Shown here: piece by piece, positions 1-9,178 of the stretch
Position numbering within the stretch: the first letter of the stretch is position 1
Layout: each line of letters begins with the position of its first letter
From: an uncultured Bacteroidales bacterium
GTDB taxonomy: Bacteria > Bacteroidota > Bacteroidia > Bacteroidales > Muribaculaceae
Reading direction: 5' to 3'
Assembly: GCA_902777835.1 (NCBI GenBank)
Contig: CACYVC010000006.1
Span: 1-64,000, forward strand
DNA: 64,000 nucleotides
The notes under the pieces: model-generated
Databases searched by the model: none
What the model saw: the letters and a program-made list of their open reading frames with translations, nothing else
Told to the model about the DNA's origin: nothing
Made by a program: the position numbers and the translations under genes

Positions 1-157
1 CTCCGATAACAGGCTCTCCATCTTCGGCACTAAGCACCACTCCAGTAACTGTCTTGGGCGATGAAGCACCCTGACTTACCGATTGTGCCACCACAGTGAA
101 GCCCGTGGCACAAACCATCAGCAGCAATATAGCCCATATTTGATATTTTCTTGCCAT
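1..157 (-). CDS. SusC/RagA-type TonB-dependent receptor, N-terminal fragment cut by window edge
   Basis: Only the first 52 codons are present; the gene runs out of the window on the left. The start at 157 gives a hydrophobic signal peptide ending near VVAQ, followed by a Ser-rich linker and then VTGVVLSAEDGEPVIG, the typical opening of the carboxypeptidase-regulatory-like plug extension of SusC/RagA outer-membrane receptors. Such proteins import glycans or peptides with a SusD lipoprotein partner, which would be expected outside the window. The gene starts 32 bases after the stop of the small secreted gene at 190-720 on the same strand, so the two may be co-transcribed. The fold assignment rests on this short motif only. 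Confidence 0.75.
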   Translation of the reverse strand, partial: MARKYQIWAILLLMVCATGFTVVAQSVSQGASSPKTVTGVVLSAEDGEPVIG

Positions 158-189
158 AATTCAATCTGTTTTCTGCCATCCGCAAATTA

Positions 190-720
190 TCACCAATCAC
201 TGTTAATGAACCAGTCTCTTAAGTATTTTAATCGATTTCTCGCTTCGGTTGTTGTGGTATCATTCTCCAAAATAGGAATCTGTATATCAAATAGTTTTAT
301 AATGTCTTTTTTTGAAAAATACCATCTTTTTATCTCTCCTTTCTCAACAATAGACACACACATAGTGCCAAATTGATGTCTGTTCTCAAGAGAATCAGGA
401 GAATCAACTTTGTCTGAATAAGATTCTATGGATTTCTTAATTTTGGAATAACTACATTTATCAATTTTATAAGTATAAACAGGTCCCATTATAGAATCAA
501 ACCACATTAGACCATAATAAAAAACATCGTTTGTCTTCTTTGTTTCAGGATTAGTATAACTTCCTAAATTATAATAGGACATTTGAGTTGCCCAAACAGG
601 TTTGTCTTGATTACCTCTGTGAGAATAGACAATTTTATCTACATTTTCCTTTGTCAATTCATCTGAGTAACAAACGTTGACCAAAAGCAACGCTAACAGA
701 AATAGTAATATCTTTTTCAT
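190..720 (-). CDS. small secreted protein of unknown function
   Basis: A 176-residue protein with a clear signal peptide (MKKILLFLLALLLVNVCYS, cleavage around residue 19). The mature part is hydrophilic, rich in Lys, Tyr and Asp, with no motif I recognise; two Cys lie in the middle region. Codons are markedly more A/T-rich than in neighbouring fbp, so recent acquisition is possible. It lies directly upstream of a SusC-like receptor on the same strand, so it may be a periplasmic or surface accessory of that locus, but this is inference from position only. Confidence 0.7.
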   Translation of the reverse strand: MKKILLFLLALLLVNVCYSDELTKENVDKIVYSHRGNQDKPVWATQMSYYNLGSYTNPETKKTNDVFYYGLMWFDSIMGPVYTYKIDKCSYSKIKKSIESYSDKVDSPDSLENRHQFGTMCVSIVEKGEIKRWYFSKKDIIKLFDIQIPILENDTTTTEARNRLKYLRDWFINSDW

Positions 721-814
721 ATCATCTTTGTTTTTATGATGGCGAATATTTTCAACGCCACTAAGTTAATAAATCTTCTTGTTTTATAAAAGAAAACGTG
801 AGGCTTTTACCTGC

Positions 815-955
815 TTTCAACTTAGAGGCATCGCCAAACGCCCAACATAGTAAAAACAGTCTACCTCACGCTTTGCCATTATATCAACGAAGGCGTTTTT
901 GACTGTTTCATCCGACTATGTTTAAAAAAATGGCGAATTTCTAAGTTTGGTGAAA
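815..955. repeat. long imperfect foldback (inverted repeat) in a gene-free stretch
   Basis: The gene-free stretch 721-1234 contains four nested complementary blocks: 819-826 with 940-947 (AACTTAGA/TCTAAGTT), 831-836 with 931-936 (TCGCCA/TGGCGA), 844-851 with 915-922 (AACATAGT/ACTATGTT) and 854-861 with 901-908 (AAACAGTC/GACTGTTT), around a centre at 862-900. A partial third copy (TGGCGAAT...AAGTT) lies at 739-767. A competing 7-base dyad, CGTGAGG/CCTCACG, is at 797-803 and 864-870. It could be a structured RNA, the leader of the secreted gene at 190-720, or a small MITE-like element. The rest of 721-1234 shows no gene. Confidence 0.6.
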
Positions 956-1169
956 CACAAACGCTTTCTTTATGTCAAAAAAGCACTGTGTATAGCCTCT
1001 GCTATGTGCTTCAATGTTGCAAATTTAGATTGTTTTTTATTTAAAAGCAAGAAAATCATAAAAATTTGTCTCTGTAGAGGATAATCAGTTGTTTATTTTA
1101 CCGGCGTGAAGCAGCGAGGCGTTATACCCTCGATGGTCGCGCTTACCAATCCTCAATTGAAAACAAGAC

Positions 1170-1212
1170 ATAAAAAATGGTCCTCAAAAGGAAAACTCCC
1201 TTTGAGGACATT
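1170..1212 (-). terminator. intrinsic terminator after fbp
   Basis: Perfect 9-base stem GTCCTCAAA (1180-1188) with TTTGAGGAC (1201-1209), followed on the minus strand by a T-rich tract (1179-1170). It lies 23 bases past the fbp stop. Confidence 0.8.
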
Positions 1213-1234
1213 TTGTTGTCTAGACTCCGTAGAG

Positions 1235-3199
1235 TTAAGTCTTGAGGGTGATGGGCTGGCGTGAGCGCTCGCTGATGTCACCATTGCGGTAGGCCTCGAG
1301 CAGGTGCTTGAGGTCGTTGATCTGGTCCTCGAGTTCCTCACCTATGTCGGTGTCCTTCACCATCATGCGGTGGTTGGTCATCTCCACCATCTCGTAAGTT
1401 GACTTGATGTCCTGGCCTTCTTCCACCGCCTTAGTGATTTGGTAAACGAGGGTGTAGCCAGCAATACCAGTCTCGGGCTGATAGGCCTTTGAGAAGCCGC
1501 CGTCAATCACCATAAGTTTACCGCCAGCTTTAACTGGGTTCTCGCCCTTGATGGTCTTCACTGGCACATGGCCGTTGATGATGTGGCGGAACTGGCCCTT
1601 AACCTCGAACTCGTCAAGGATGCTATCCACCACGTCGGGATTGTCGCGCAAGGTGTAATAATGGCCCTTGACTTCCTTGTGAGTGGCCTTGTCAACTATG
1701 AAATAGCGCTCAAATGTCGCCATCTTGTCTTTGTCGAAAGCTGGAGAGTCCTTGCCGCACCACAGATACCACACATAGTCGTTGGCAAACTCCTCGTTCT
1801 CCTTGCTGTCGCATCCAAAGTAGGCATCGCGAATCAAAGCACCCACCTTCTTGAGCAGGTCACGGCCATGATATTTCTCGCCCTGGATGGTAACATCCTT
1901 GAGTGAGCCATCCTCATTCAGAGGAATTGAGGCGTGATAGAGCAGGTTGCCGTTAATTACCTTATAGACACAACCATAACGGAAGAGGCAGCGCATGTGG
2001 GTGCGCAATCTGCCACTACCGGTGAAGGAGTTGTGAAGTTTCTCTACAATCTCCTCCTCCTCGGGAGTGAGGCGGTATGGATCTTTGGGATCAACGGTTG
2101 GGAAATTGCAGTCGGTCATCTCATAATCTACGCCATCGATGGTGATGACCTTGCGCTCGTAGTCGATTTTGTCGAGCAGCAGGCGGTCGGCCATTTCAAA
2201 TTCAGGACGGCGGTTGATGATTTGTGCCTCGAGCTTAAACTGGATGATGCTTATTGCCTTGTGCATCTTGGCAATGAGCGGAGCGAGCTTGTTGTTCTTG
2301 GCTTCGCCCTTGGGAATGAATTTCTCGCAAGGATCATTGCCATAGACGTCCATAGCAAATGTTGCCAAGGGCAGCATGTTGATGCCGTAGCCATCTTCGA
2401 GCACTGCCTGGTTGCCGTAGCGCATGGCGATGCGTATCACATTAGCGATGCAGCTGTCGTTACCACTGGCGGCACCCATCCACAAGATGTCGTGGTTGCC
2501 CCACTGTATGTCGAAGTTGTGATAGTTGCACAGCACATCCATAATCTTGTCGGGACTAGGACCACGGTCAAACACGTCGCCCAAGATGTGCAGCTTGTCG
2601 ATTGTGAGCTGCTGGATAAGGTAGCAGATGGTGATGATGAAGTTGTCGGCACGACCAGTGCTGATGATGGTCTGCACAACAACATCGACGTAGGCTTGCT
2701 TGTTGCGGTCGGTTGCATTCTCATGAAGCAACTCCTGTATGATATAGGAGAAACTGCTGGGGAGTGCCTTGTTGACCTTTGAGCGGGTATATTTCGACGA
2801 CACATTGCGGCACACACGCACCAAGCGGTTGATGGTGATGAAATACCAGTCGTCGAGGTCGCCGCGCTCTTCCATGCTGTTCTTTACCAGCTCAAGCTTG
2901 CGCTCGGGATAGTAGATGAGGGTGCACAGCTCCTTCTTGTCGCGATTGCTGAGGGTGTCATTGAAAATCTCGCCCACTTTGCGCTTGATGGTTCCCGAGG
3001 CATTGCGCAGCACATGCTGGAACGCCTTGAACTCTCCATGCAGGTCGGCAAGGAAGTGCTCAGTGCCCTTAGGCAGGTTCAGGATTGCCGAGAGGTTGAT
3101 AATCTCGGTGCTCGCTGTAGCCACATCGGGAAAATTGTGCGATAGCAGCTTCAAGAATCTCAATTCGGCTTCTTTCTGTTCTTTCTTTGTCATTGCCAT
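1235..3199 (-). CDS. fbp: class 3 fructose-1,6-bisphosphatase
   Basis: A 654-residue cytoplasmic enzyme that hydrolyses fructose-1,6-bisphosphate to fructose-6-phosphate in gluconeogenesis. It belongs to the calcineurin-like metallophosphatase type of FBPase found in Firmicutes and Bacteroidetes, whose members are about 640-670 residues. Visible metal-site motifs are ADLHGE (51-56), GDVFDRG (207-213) and GNHD (234-237). It follows the AraC-type regulator by 50 bases on the same strand and ends at an intrinsic terminator, so the two may form one transcript. The start MAMTKK is kept; a start two codons later (MTKKEQ) is equally possible. The leader holds a heptamer repeat array. Confidence 0.95.
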   Translation of the reverse strand: MAMTKKEQKEAELRFLKLLSHNFPDVATASTEIINLSAILNLPKGTEHFLADLHGEFKAFQHVLRNASGTIKRKVGEIFNDTLSNRDKKELCTLIYYPERKLELVKNSMEERGDLDDWYFITINRLVRVCRNVSSKYTRSKVNKALPSSFSYIIQELLHENATDRNKQAYVDVVVQTIISTGRADNFIITICYLIQQLTIDKLHILGDVFDRGPSPDKIMDVLCNYHNFDIQWGNHDILWMGAASGNDSCIANVIRIAMRYGNQAVLEDGYGINMLPLATFAMDVYGNDPCEKFIPKGEAKNNKLAPLIAKMHKAISIIQFKLEAQIINRRPEFEMADRLLLDKIDYERKVITIDGVDYEMTDCNFPTVDPKDPYRLTPEEEEIVEKLHNSFTGSGRLRTHMRCLFRYGCVYKVINGNLLYHASIPLNEDGSLKDVTIQGEKYHGRDLLKKVGALIRDAYFGCDSKENEEFANDYVWYLWCGKDSPAFDKDKMATFERYFIVDKATHKEVKGHYYTLRDNPDVVDSILDEFEVKGQFRHIINGHVPVKTIKGENPVKAGGKLMVIDGGFSKAYQPETGIAGYTLVYQITKAVEEGQDIKSTYEMVEMTNHRMMVKDTDIGEELEDQINDLKHLLEAYRNGDISERSRQPITLKT

Positions 3200-3203
3200 A
3201 AGA

Positions 3204-3252
3204 TAGTTAATAGTTTTGAGTTTTTAGTTTATGAGTTGTCAGTTATGAGTTA
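3204..3252. repeat. imperfect heptamer repeat array upstream of fbp
   Basis: Seven units of 7 bases with core AGTT (TAGTTAA, TAGTTTT, GAGTTTT, TAGTTTA, TGAGTTG, TCAGTTA, TGAGTTA). It starts 5 bases before the fbp ATG and runs into the stop codon of the AraC-type gene. In the sense of fbp the core reads AACT. Confidence 0.75.
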
Positions 3253-4158
3253 TGAATCATTTGAGGTCTTCTTTGCATTTCGGTAGTCATTGGGTGTCAT
3301 GCCAGTATAGGTCCTGAAATAACGGTTGAATGTGGTTGGAGAGGGAAAGCCTAGCGAGCGGGCAATATCCTGAACTGCCACGCCGCTGCTCTTGAGTTGA
3401 ATCTTTGCGTCCATTATGATGAGGTTCATTATAATGTTCTGTGCCGTCATGCCCGTGCTCTTGCTAATCACGTTGCAGAAGTGAGATAGTGATAACGACG
3501 CCGCGTGCGCATAAAATGTGATTTTGTGCTCGGTGCGGTAGTTCTCAAGTGCACGCTGCATGAACTCGCCCACTATCACCTGATCGCGCGATGAGCTTTT
3601 GAGAACCACACCTTTCACCATGTTGTGACGTATGGCGCCTGCAAGCATGTCGATGGCGACCACTAGCGCCGACTCGGCAATGTTGTGGGTCATAAATGTT
3701 GCTCCAAAGCTTGCCGCCTTACTCATGATAGAGAAACTCTCACGATAGAAGTTACCCATCTCCTCGTTGAGCGAGAACACCGGATTCTTTATGATGTGCT
3801 GCATAATGGGAGAGATAATCTTCCAGAAGTTGACTTTCTTGAGAAATGATGACGAATAGGCCTCAATGCTCACGAGTGCATCGTCGCTAACCTCCACGAC
3901 CTGAAGTATTACCCCCTGAAACAGCACCATGAAATCGTTGGTGACAACATTAAAGTCCTTAATGTTTACCATTACCTTAATGCTGCCTCTCACCACATAG
4001 CACAAGCAGCAGGCATTAATCTTGGTAGGAGTCTTCCCAAAGAGTTCCATTAGGTCTTGCCCCGACATTTGATGCACAAAAAAACCTACCGACTCTTGTG
4101 GCATCGGCTTTTGTCTCTCCATCCCATTATCATCATTATGAGCCATAGTTAACGGCAT
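3250..4158 (-). CDS. AraC-family transcriptional regulator
   Basis: A 302-residue regulator. The C-terminal about 90 residues form the two helix-turn-helix units of AraC/XylS proteins: the first around SLSHFCNVISKSTGMT, the second around VQDIARSLGFPSPTTFNRYF, ending in the usual TGMTPNDYR tail. The N-terminal about 190 residues are probably a cupin-like sensing domain (FMVLFQGVILQVVE region), but the ligand cannot be read from sequence. A candidate promoter (TATATTTG, 4184-4177) lies about 20 bases upstream. The start at 4158 leaves a very short leader; MAHNDD at 4146 is an alternative. The gene may control itself, fbp, or the divergent operon at 4408. Confidence 0.88.
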   Translation of the reverse strand: MPLTMAHNDDNGMERQKPMPQESVGFFVHQMSGQDLMELFGKTPTKINACCLCYVVRGSIKVMVNIKDFNVVTNDFMVLFQGVILQVVEVSDDALVSIEAYSSSFLKKVNFWKIISPIMQHIIKNPVFSLNEEMGNFYRESFSIMSKAASFGATFMTHNIAESALVVAIDMLAGAIRHNMVKGVVLKSSSRDQVIVGEFMQRALENYRTEHKITFYAHAASLSLSHFCNVISKSTGMTAQNIIMNLIIMDAKIQLKSSGVAVQDIARSLGFPSPTTFNRYFRTYTGMTPNDYRNAKKTSNDS

Positions 4159-4176
4159 TAAAGGAAAATCAACCTA

Positions 4177-4206
4177 CAAATATACACATTTTTCCTTTAC
4201 CAGCAA
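4177..4206 (-). promoter_or_regulatory. candidate Bacteroidetes-type promoter for the AraC-type gene
   Basis: On the minus strand, TTG (4206-4204), 19 bases, then TATATTTG (4184-4177), matching the TTTG / TAnnTTTG pattern of the Bacteroidetes primary sigma factor. Confidence 0.5.
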
Positions 4207-4271
4207 TCAAAATCCACAAATTTGTTCATCACATCACTTTTCACAATATTATTAAAAAAATTAGCATTGTT

Positions 4272-4303
4272 TTTGGTTGTTTCAATAATTTTCAATAATT
4301 TTG
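4272..4303 (+). promoter_or_regulatory. candidate promoter for the propeller-amidase operon
   Basis: TTTG (4272-4275), 20 bases, TAATTTTG (4296-4303). The spacer contains a perfect 10-base tandem duplication TTCAATAATT (4281-4300). The first ATG is at 4408, giving a leader of about 95 bases. Confidence 0.5.
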
Positions 4304-4407
4304 GGGCAAATAATTGACTTTTGTCATTATTAATAGGCGAGAAAGAGATAAAATGAAATATTCCATTAATTTAATTAACTTTTTGTCTAACTAAAAACTA
4401 AGCATTT

Positions 4408-5310
4408 ATGAAAAAAGTTTTATTAGCTTTAGCATTATGCGTGTCTTTTAGTGGGATGGCACAATTGGTAAATGTAACCTCTATCGACAAGGTCAACATT
4501 CCCGAGAGTGCCGCCAACAAAGTTGCAGCCATTAGTCCTCAGGGTGACTATATCCTGGTGACTACCGACTACAACTGCGGTCTCACTAAATTTGACTTGG
4601 CAACTGGCACCACTCTGGTGATCACCCAGGCGCAGGGTGCTGGTTTTGATGCAAAGATTTCGCCAGATGGCAGCACTGTTGTCTATCGTGAGAAATCTAC
4701 CAACAACAAGCACTTGCAGATGACAGCTGTCAAAAGCAAGAATTTGGTCACAGGTGCTGAGCAGCAACTTGTGAAGCCCTCTCGCAACGTGCAGGGTATG
4801 GCAATCGACGGCAACACCGCTGTGGCGGTCAACAATGGCAAGATTGCCAAAAAAGCCATCGCCGAGGGCAAAGCGCAAGTTAACGCTCCTGTAATCTCTA
4901 CCAAGAACTTCAAGATGTTCATCACCCAGGGCGGCAAGACCACTGAGCTCGCTCCTAAGGGCCATGGCTACCGCTACATCTGGGCATCTCTCTCGCCCGA
5001 TGCCAGCAAGGTGCTCTTCTGCTGCAGCGGCAACGGCGCCTATGTGTGCAATCTCGATGGCAGCAACCTTGTGGGACTTGGCAAACTCCAAGCTCCCAAG
5101 TGGATGAGCAACGATATGATTGTGGGCATGAAAACTACCGACAATGGCGAGGTCTATACTTCGGGCGAAATCGTAGTTGCCGACCTCAACGGAAACAGCC
5201 AAGTTCTCACCAGTGGCGACATTATTGCAATGTATCCACTGCCTGCCGACGGTAAAATCGCTTTCTCCACTCCAACAGGAGAGGCTTATATTATTAACTT
5301 TGCTAAATAA
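4408..5310 (+). CDS. secreted beta-propeller (TolB/WD40-like) protein
   Basis: A 300-residue protein with a signal peptide (cleavage after SGMAQ, about residue 19). The mature part shows repeated blade-like phrases such as AAISPQGDYILVTT, DAKISPDGSTVVYREK, ASLSPDASKVLFC and the closing GKIAFSTPTGEAYII, the S-PDG-V pattern of TolB/PD40 propellers. Probably periplasmic or surface, possibly binding peptidoglycan or the partner encoded next; no catalytic motif is visible. It is followed after 14 bases, through a strong AAGGAGGAAC Shine-Dalgarno (unusual in this phylum), by the amidase-dockerin gene, indicating an operon and linked function. Confidence 0.75.
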   Translation: MKKVLLALALCVSFSGMAQLVNVTSIDKVNIPESAANKVAAISPQGDYILVTTDYNCGLTKFDLATGTTLVITQAQGAGFDAKISPDGSTVVYREKSTNNKHLQMTAVKSKNLVTGAEQQLVKPSRNVQGMAIDGNTAVAVNNGKIAKKAIAEGKAQVNAPVISTKNFKMFITQGGKTTELAPKGHGYRYIWASLSPDASKVLFCCSGNGAYVCNLDGSNLVGLGKLQAPKWMSNDMIVGMKTTDNGEVYTSGEIVVADLNGNSQVLTSGDIIAMYPLPADGKIAFSTPTGEAYIINFAK

Positions 5311-5324
5311 GGAGGAACCAAATT

Positions 5325-8300
5325 ATGAAGAAATATATACTTTTACTGGCAGCAGCCGTAGTAGCGGGTTTCTCACTTCAGGCAAAAACCACCGATGAGT
5401 TCCGCATTTATCTGAATCCCGGTCATGGCAGTTATGGCGCCAACGACCGTCCTATGCCAACCGTAGGCCACCCACACACTGGCCAACTTAATGCTGAGGG
5501 CACAACCTGGATGGACACCGACACTCTAGGATTCTACGAAGGTCGTGGCACGCTGCCACGCGCCTTTGGCATTGGAAACTATCTGAAATCAATTGGTGTA
5601 AAGAGCGAAAATATCGTTTACTCGCGCTTGGCCAACGGTCCTTGGCCTTACACCACCCCAAACAGCGAATATGACCCCGAAGAAATCTATAACAAGCCTC
5701 TCGCCGACATCTGCGAGGAGGCAGAAGAGGGTAACTTCGATATGTTCATTTCGTCACACTCTAACGCCTCCACCGACGGCACAAGCACCAACTATCCACT
5801 GTTCCTGTATCGCGGTTACGACACTGGCACTACTGGTGCTGCAGGATATGATGGTCCAGGCGTTGCAGGTAGCGACGACATGGCACGCACAGTGTGGCCA
5901 TTCCATCACATGGGCGAGATTGAGCCACAGAGCCACTACAGCGTCACCAACATGAACGTGCGTGGCGACATCAGCTTCTATGGCAGCTACAGCACTGCTA
6001 CACGACTCAACGGTAACCAGTACAGCGGCTATCTTGGCGTGCTCAAGCATGGTGTTCCAGGTTATCTGCTCGAAGGTTTCTTCCACACCTATCAGCCAGC
6101 ACGTCACCGCGCCCTAAACTTCGACTATGACCGTCTGGAGGGCATACGCGAGGCTCGCGGTGTTGCCACCTACTGGGGCTTTAACCTCAACGGCAAGGGC
6201 GAGATTGCTGGTACCGTGAAGGACTTGCACGAGAAGATCGTTGAGAACCTCTACAAGTATGCCTACGGCACCGACGACCAGTGGTTGCCAATTAATGGCG
6301 CACAAGTTGTCCTCAAGAAGAATGGCAACGAGGTTGCAAGCTATACTGTTGACAATGAGTGGAACGGCTTCTTCGCATTCTTCGACCTCGAGCCAGGCGA
6401 CTACACCGTGGAGGCTACCGCCGAGGGCTACAAGTTGCTCGATGAGCCCATCGCAGCCACCGTTACCGCCAACAACACATGCTACTCTTTCATCAAACTC
6501 GAGGCCGAGGGCTATGTTCCCGAGGAGGAAGTTTATGAGAATTATCCCGACCCAGTTCAACCCGCCTACCTGAAGTTACCTGGCGAGTTTGTATTTGCTC
6601 AGGACGAGGGCACCACCTACGACGGCATCGTGGGCAATGTGGCTCAGGCATTGCAATATGGCGATTCTACTATCGTCCTCTCGCACGAGGGCAAACTTGC
6701 TCACCTCTACCTCGTTGACAACAACACCAAGCAGGTGGTTAAGGAGCTCAGCACCGATGGCATCTTCAACTTGGACGAGCCTATCTTCTACAACCAGATT
6801 GGTTCTATCGCTCTGAGTGCCGACCGCAAGCTGGTGGGTGTTAGCGCCGTGCGTACATGCTACAACAACGACTATGCCGATGGCTACCCACGCGGAACTA
6901 TGTACGCTTACTACTGGGATGACTTTGACTCAGCACCTACCGAGTGGTTCTCAACTCAGTACTCTTCTAACTGGTACAGGGCAGACCTCGGACTGGGCCT
7001 CGCAGTGAGCGGTCCTATCAAAGAAGCTGTAGTTTGCGTTCCTGCTCCAACCACTGGCACTACCCGTGGCGTGCGTCCCGCATTCTTTGTTATTTCCGAA
7101 GGCAATGTAGTGAGCACCAGCCGTGCCAACGCCAATAATACTATCACTCTAGTCGAACTTGGTGACCCATTGGCTACTGAGGGCAACTTTGGCGACTATA
7201 ACGTTGATAACTATGGTACCATCAAGGTGGCTGTATCGCCATTCGACGACCACTCATTCATCATTGGTGGCTCGAAGTGTGGTAAACTCTACGAGTTCCC
7301 TGTTACTACCGACGGTGGCGTTCCTGAGTGTAACGTATTCACTGCCGACGAGGAGCTGCTTGGCAACGGTATGCAAATCTTCAAGTATGCAGGTCACAAG
7401 CTCTTGGTTGCTCCTTACGGAACCAAGAACGATGTGAAGGGCATCAAGATTTATGACATCAACAATGGCCTGGCAAATGCTAAATACGTAAATACCGTTA
7501 ACACTAATCTCAACACAGCTAAGGCTATCACCGCCAACACAGCCGATTTCGCTTGGGCTGGCGCTAAGGTCATCGGTGAAGACATCCACGCTTATCTCGC
7601 AGGAAGCGATGCTAATGTAGTGAAGTTTACTACCGACGGCGCTGAGCAACCAGTAGTTAAGGGTATCTATGCTTACGACTTGAACTACAACCTTGAAGGC
7701 GACAGCTACACCTTCACTTTCAAGGCTAATGACAATGCCAATGAGGCTTACATCACATTCCGTGACATCAACACCAACGAGGTTCTTGCTACATTCCCAC
7801 TTTCTAACATTGTGGCTGGTGCCAACGAAATCACTATTCCTGTAGCCGATCTTCCATCTGTTCCCGAAGGTCAGCAGGGTTGCGTCAAGATGCATTGGGA
7901 GATCACTCTCGTTGGTGACCCAATTGCACGCATTGATAAGCTCAATAATCCAGCCGACTTCAGCTTCAACCGCATTGGTAATGTTGTTGACAACAGTCCT
8001 GAAAGTCCATACTTCGGACGCTTCTATCTCGTGAACCGCATCGGTTCTAGCAACACCAGCAATGCAATCTATGCCTATACACCAGAATGGGAGCAGATTG
8101 GTGGTCCAATCAGCGGTGAGTACACCCTTGGCAATCCATTCCGCTTGGCTACCGATCAGAACGGTATTGTTTACCTTGCTAACTGGGCCGACGGTGCTCG
8201 CTCGGGTGTCTTCAAACTCAATCCCGAGACTTTGAGTGGCGACCTTGAGCCATTCTTCATTGGATCACACGCTAGCGATGGCACTATCACCAATGACGCT

Positions 8301-9158
8301 GGTGAGATGATGTGTACTTCCACTCCTTCGGTATTCGTTACAGGCACAGGTGCCAACACTCACATGTATTGCCACCTAGAGGATGCCAACAACGACATCT
8401 CTCAATACAACATTGGCAACGAGGATGGCACAATCATGGAGAACTGGACTGCAGCACCAACTCGCCTGTGGGGTATTGGAGCTAAGCTCATCAGTACTCA
8501 TGCAGCAGTGGTTGGCGAGACTGAGGAAGGTGGTATTTGGGTAGTTCAGAACCGCAGCGCTGGCAACAACAACTCAGGTGTACCTTCTATCATCTATGTA
8601 AACCCAGAGGGACAAATTGTTTACAATAGTGGTGACTCCGACAACCCAATCCACGAGCACCTCACTGGTACTCAATACTGCGCAGGTGCTATCAGCGCCG
8701 ACGGTACCGAGCTTGTTGTTAACCAACCCGACGGAACTCTCAAGTTCTTTGAGATTCAATATGGCAGCGATGGTGTTCCTGCTCTGAACTGGAAGTATGA
8801 CTACAAGCATGGCGTAGGCAACTTGATTACCCAAATCAACTATGACTACGCTGGCAACTTATTCGTTTCGGGTGAGAAGTTGGCTATCCTGTCACTGCCT
8901 AACGAGAACAACACTCACACCACTCCAGCCAAGAGCGAATATATCGTGATGACTGGTGAGGAGCCGCAATTTGTTGCTGGCGACGTGAACGGCGACGGCG
9001 AGGTTAACACAACTGATGTGACTATACTCTACAACTATCTCCTCAATGGTGAAACCGAGGGCATGGTCAACGGTGACCAGACTGGCGACGGTGAAATCAC
9101 CTCGGTAGATATTACAGCTGTTTACAACGTAATCCTCGGCAGCAAGAAAAGAAAATAA
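5325..9158 (+). CDS. large secreted Amidase_3-type protein with C-terminal dockerin
   Basis: A 1277-residue exported protein. After the signal peptide (about 1-20) comes an N-acetylmuramoyl-L-alanine amidase (Amidase_3) domain, about 25-290: IYLNPGHGSYG with H34, an FYEGRGTLPRAFGIG stretch supplying a candidate Glu ligand, FISSHSNAS with the second His, and YLLEGFFHTYQ with the catalytic-type Glu. Next is a carboxypeptidase-regulatory/PEGA-like beta domain (GDYTVEATAEGYKL, about 310-395), then about 800 residues of probable propeller/beta-sandwich repeats. It ends in a dockerin with two Ca-binding loops (DVNGDGEVNTTDV and DQTGDGEITSVDI) and a basic tail KKRK. Likely acts on cell-wall peptides at the surface or periplasm. 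Much longer than ordinary amidases. It is co-transcribed with the propeller gene. Confidence 0.8.
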   Translation: MKKYILLLAAAVVAGFSLQAKTTDEFRIYLNPGHGSYGANDRPMPTVGHPHTGQLNAEGTTWMDTDTLGFYEGRGTLPRAFGIGNYLKSIGVKSENIVYSRLANGPWPYTTPNSEYDPEEIYNKPLADICEEAEEGNFDMFISSHSNASTDGTSTNYPLFLYRGYDTGTTGAAGYDGPGVAGSDDMARTVWPFHHMGEIEPQSHYSVTNMNVRGDISFYGSYSTATRLNGNQYSGYLGVLKHGVPGYLLEGFFHTYQPARHRALNFDYDRLEGIREARGVATYWGFNLNGKGEIAGTVKDLHEKIVENLYKYAYGTDDQWLPINGAQVVLKKNGNEVASYTVDNEWNGFFAFFDLEPGDYTVEATAEGYKLLDEPIAATVTANNTCYSFIKLEAEGYVPEEEVYENYPDPVQPAYLKLPGEFVFAQDEGTTYDGIVGNVAQALQYGDSTIVLSHEGKLAHLYLVDNNTKQVVKELSTDGIFNLDEPIFYNQIGSIALSADRKLVGVSAVRTCYNNDYADGYPRGTMYAYYWDDFDSAPTEWFSTQYSSNWYRADLGLGLAVSGPIKEAVVCVPAPTTGTTRGVRPAFFVISEGNVVSTSRANANNTITLVELGDPLATEGNFGDYNVDNYGTIKVAVSPFDDHSFIIGGSKCGKLYEFPVTTDGGVPECNVFTADEELLGNGMQIFKYAGHKLLVAPYGTKNDVKGIKIYDINNGLANAKYVNTVNTNLNTAKAITANTADFAWAGAKVIGEDIHAYLAGSDANVVKFTTDGAEQPVVKGIYAYDLNYNLEGDSYTFTFKANDNANEAYITFRDINTNEVLATFPLSNIVAGANEITIPVADLPSVPEGQQGCVKMHWEITLVGDPIARIDKLNNPADFSFNRIGNVVDNSPESPYFGRFYLVNRIGSSNTSNAIYAYTPEWEQIGGPISGEYTLGNPFRLATDQNGIVYLANWADGARSGVFKLNPETLSGDLEPFFIGSHASDGTITNDAGEMMCTSTPSVFVTGTGANTHMYCHLEDANNDISQYNIGNEDGTIMENWTAAPTRLWGIGAKLISTHAAVVGETEEGGIWVVQNRSAGNNNSGVPSIIYVNPEGQIVYNSGDSDNPIHEHLTGTQYCAGAISADGTELVVNQPDGTLKFFEIQYGSDGVPALNWKYDYKHGVGNLITQINYDYAGNLFVSGEKLAILSLPNENNTHTTPAKSEYIVMTGEEPQFVAGDVNGDGEVNTTDVTILYNYLLNGETEGMVNGDQTGDGEITSVDITAVYNVILGSKKRK

Positions 9159-9178
9159 CTTTTAAAAACTGCTGACTC

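Noticed and set aside
1934-2782. Long open frame antisense to fbp (282 codons, + strand)
   Set aside because: It is the mirror of a strongly supported conserved enzyme; the peptide is His/Val/Ala-rich with no motif, as expected from antisense of biased codons.
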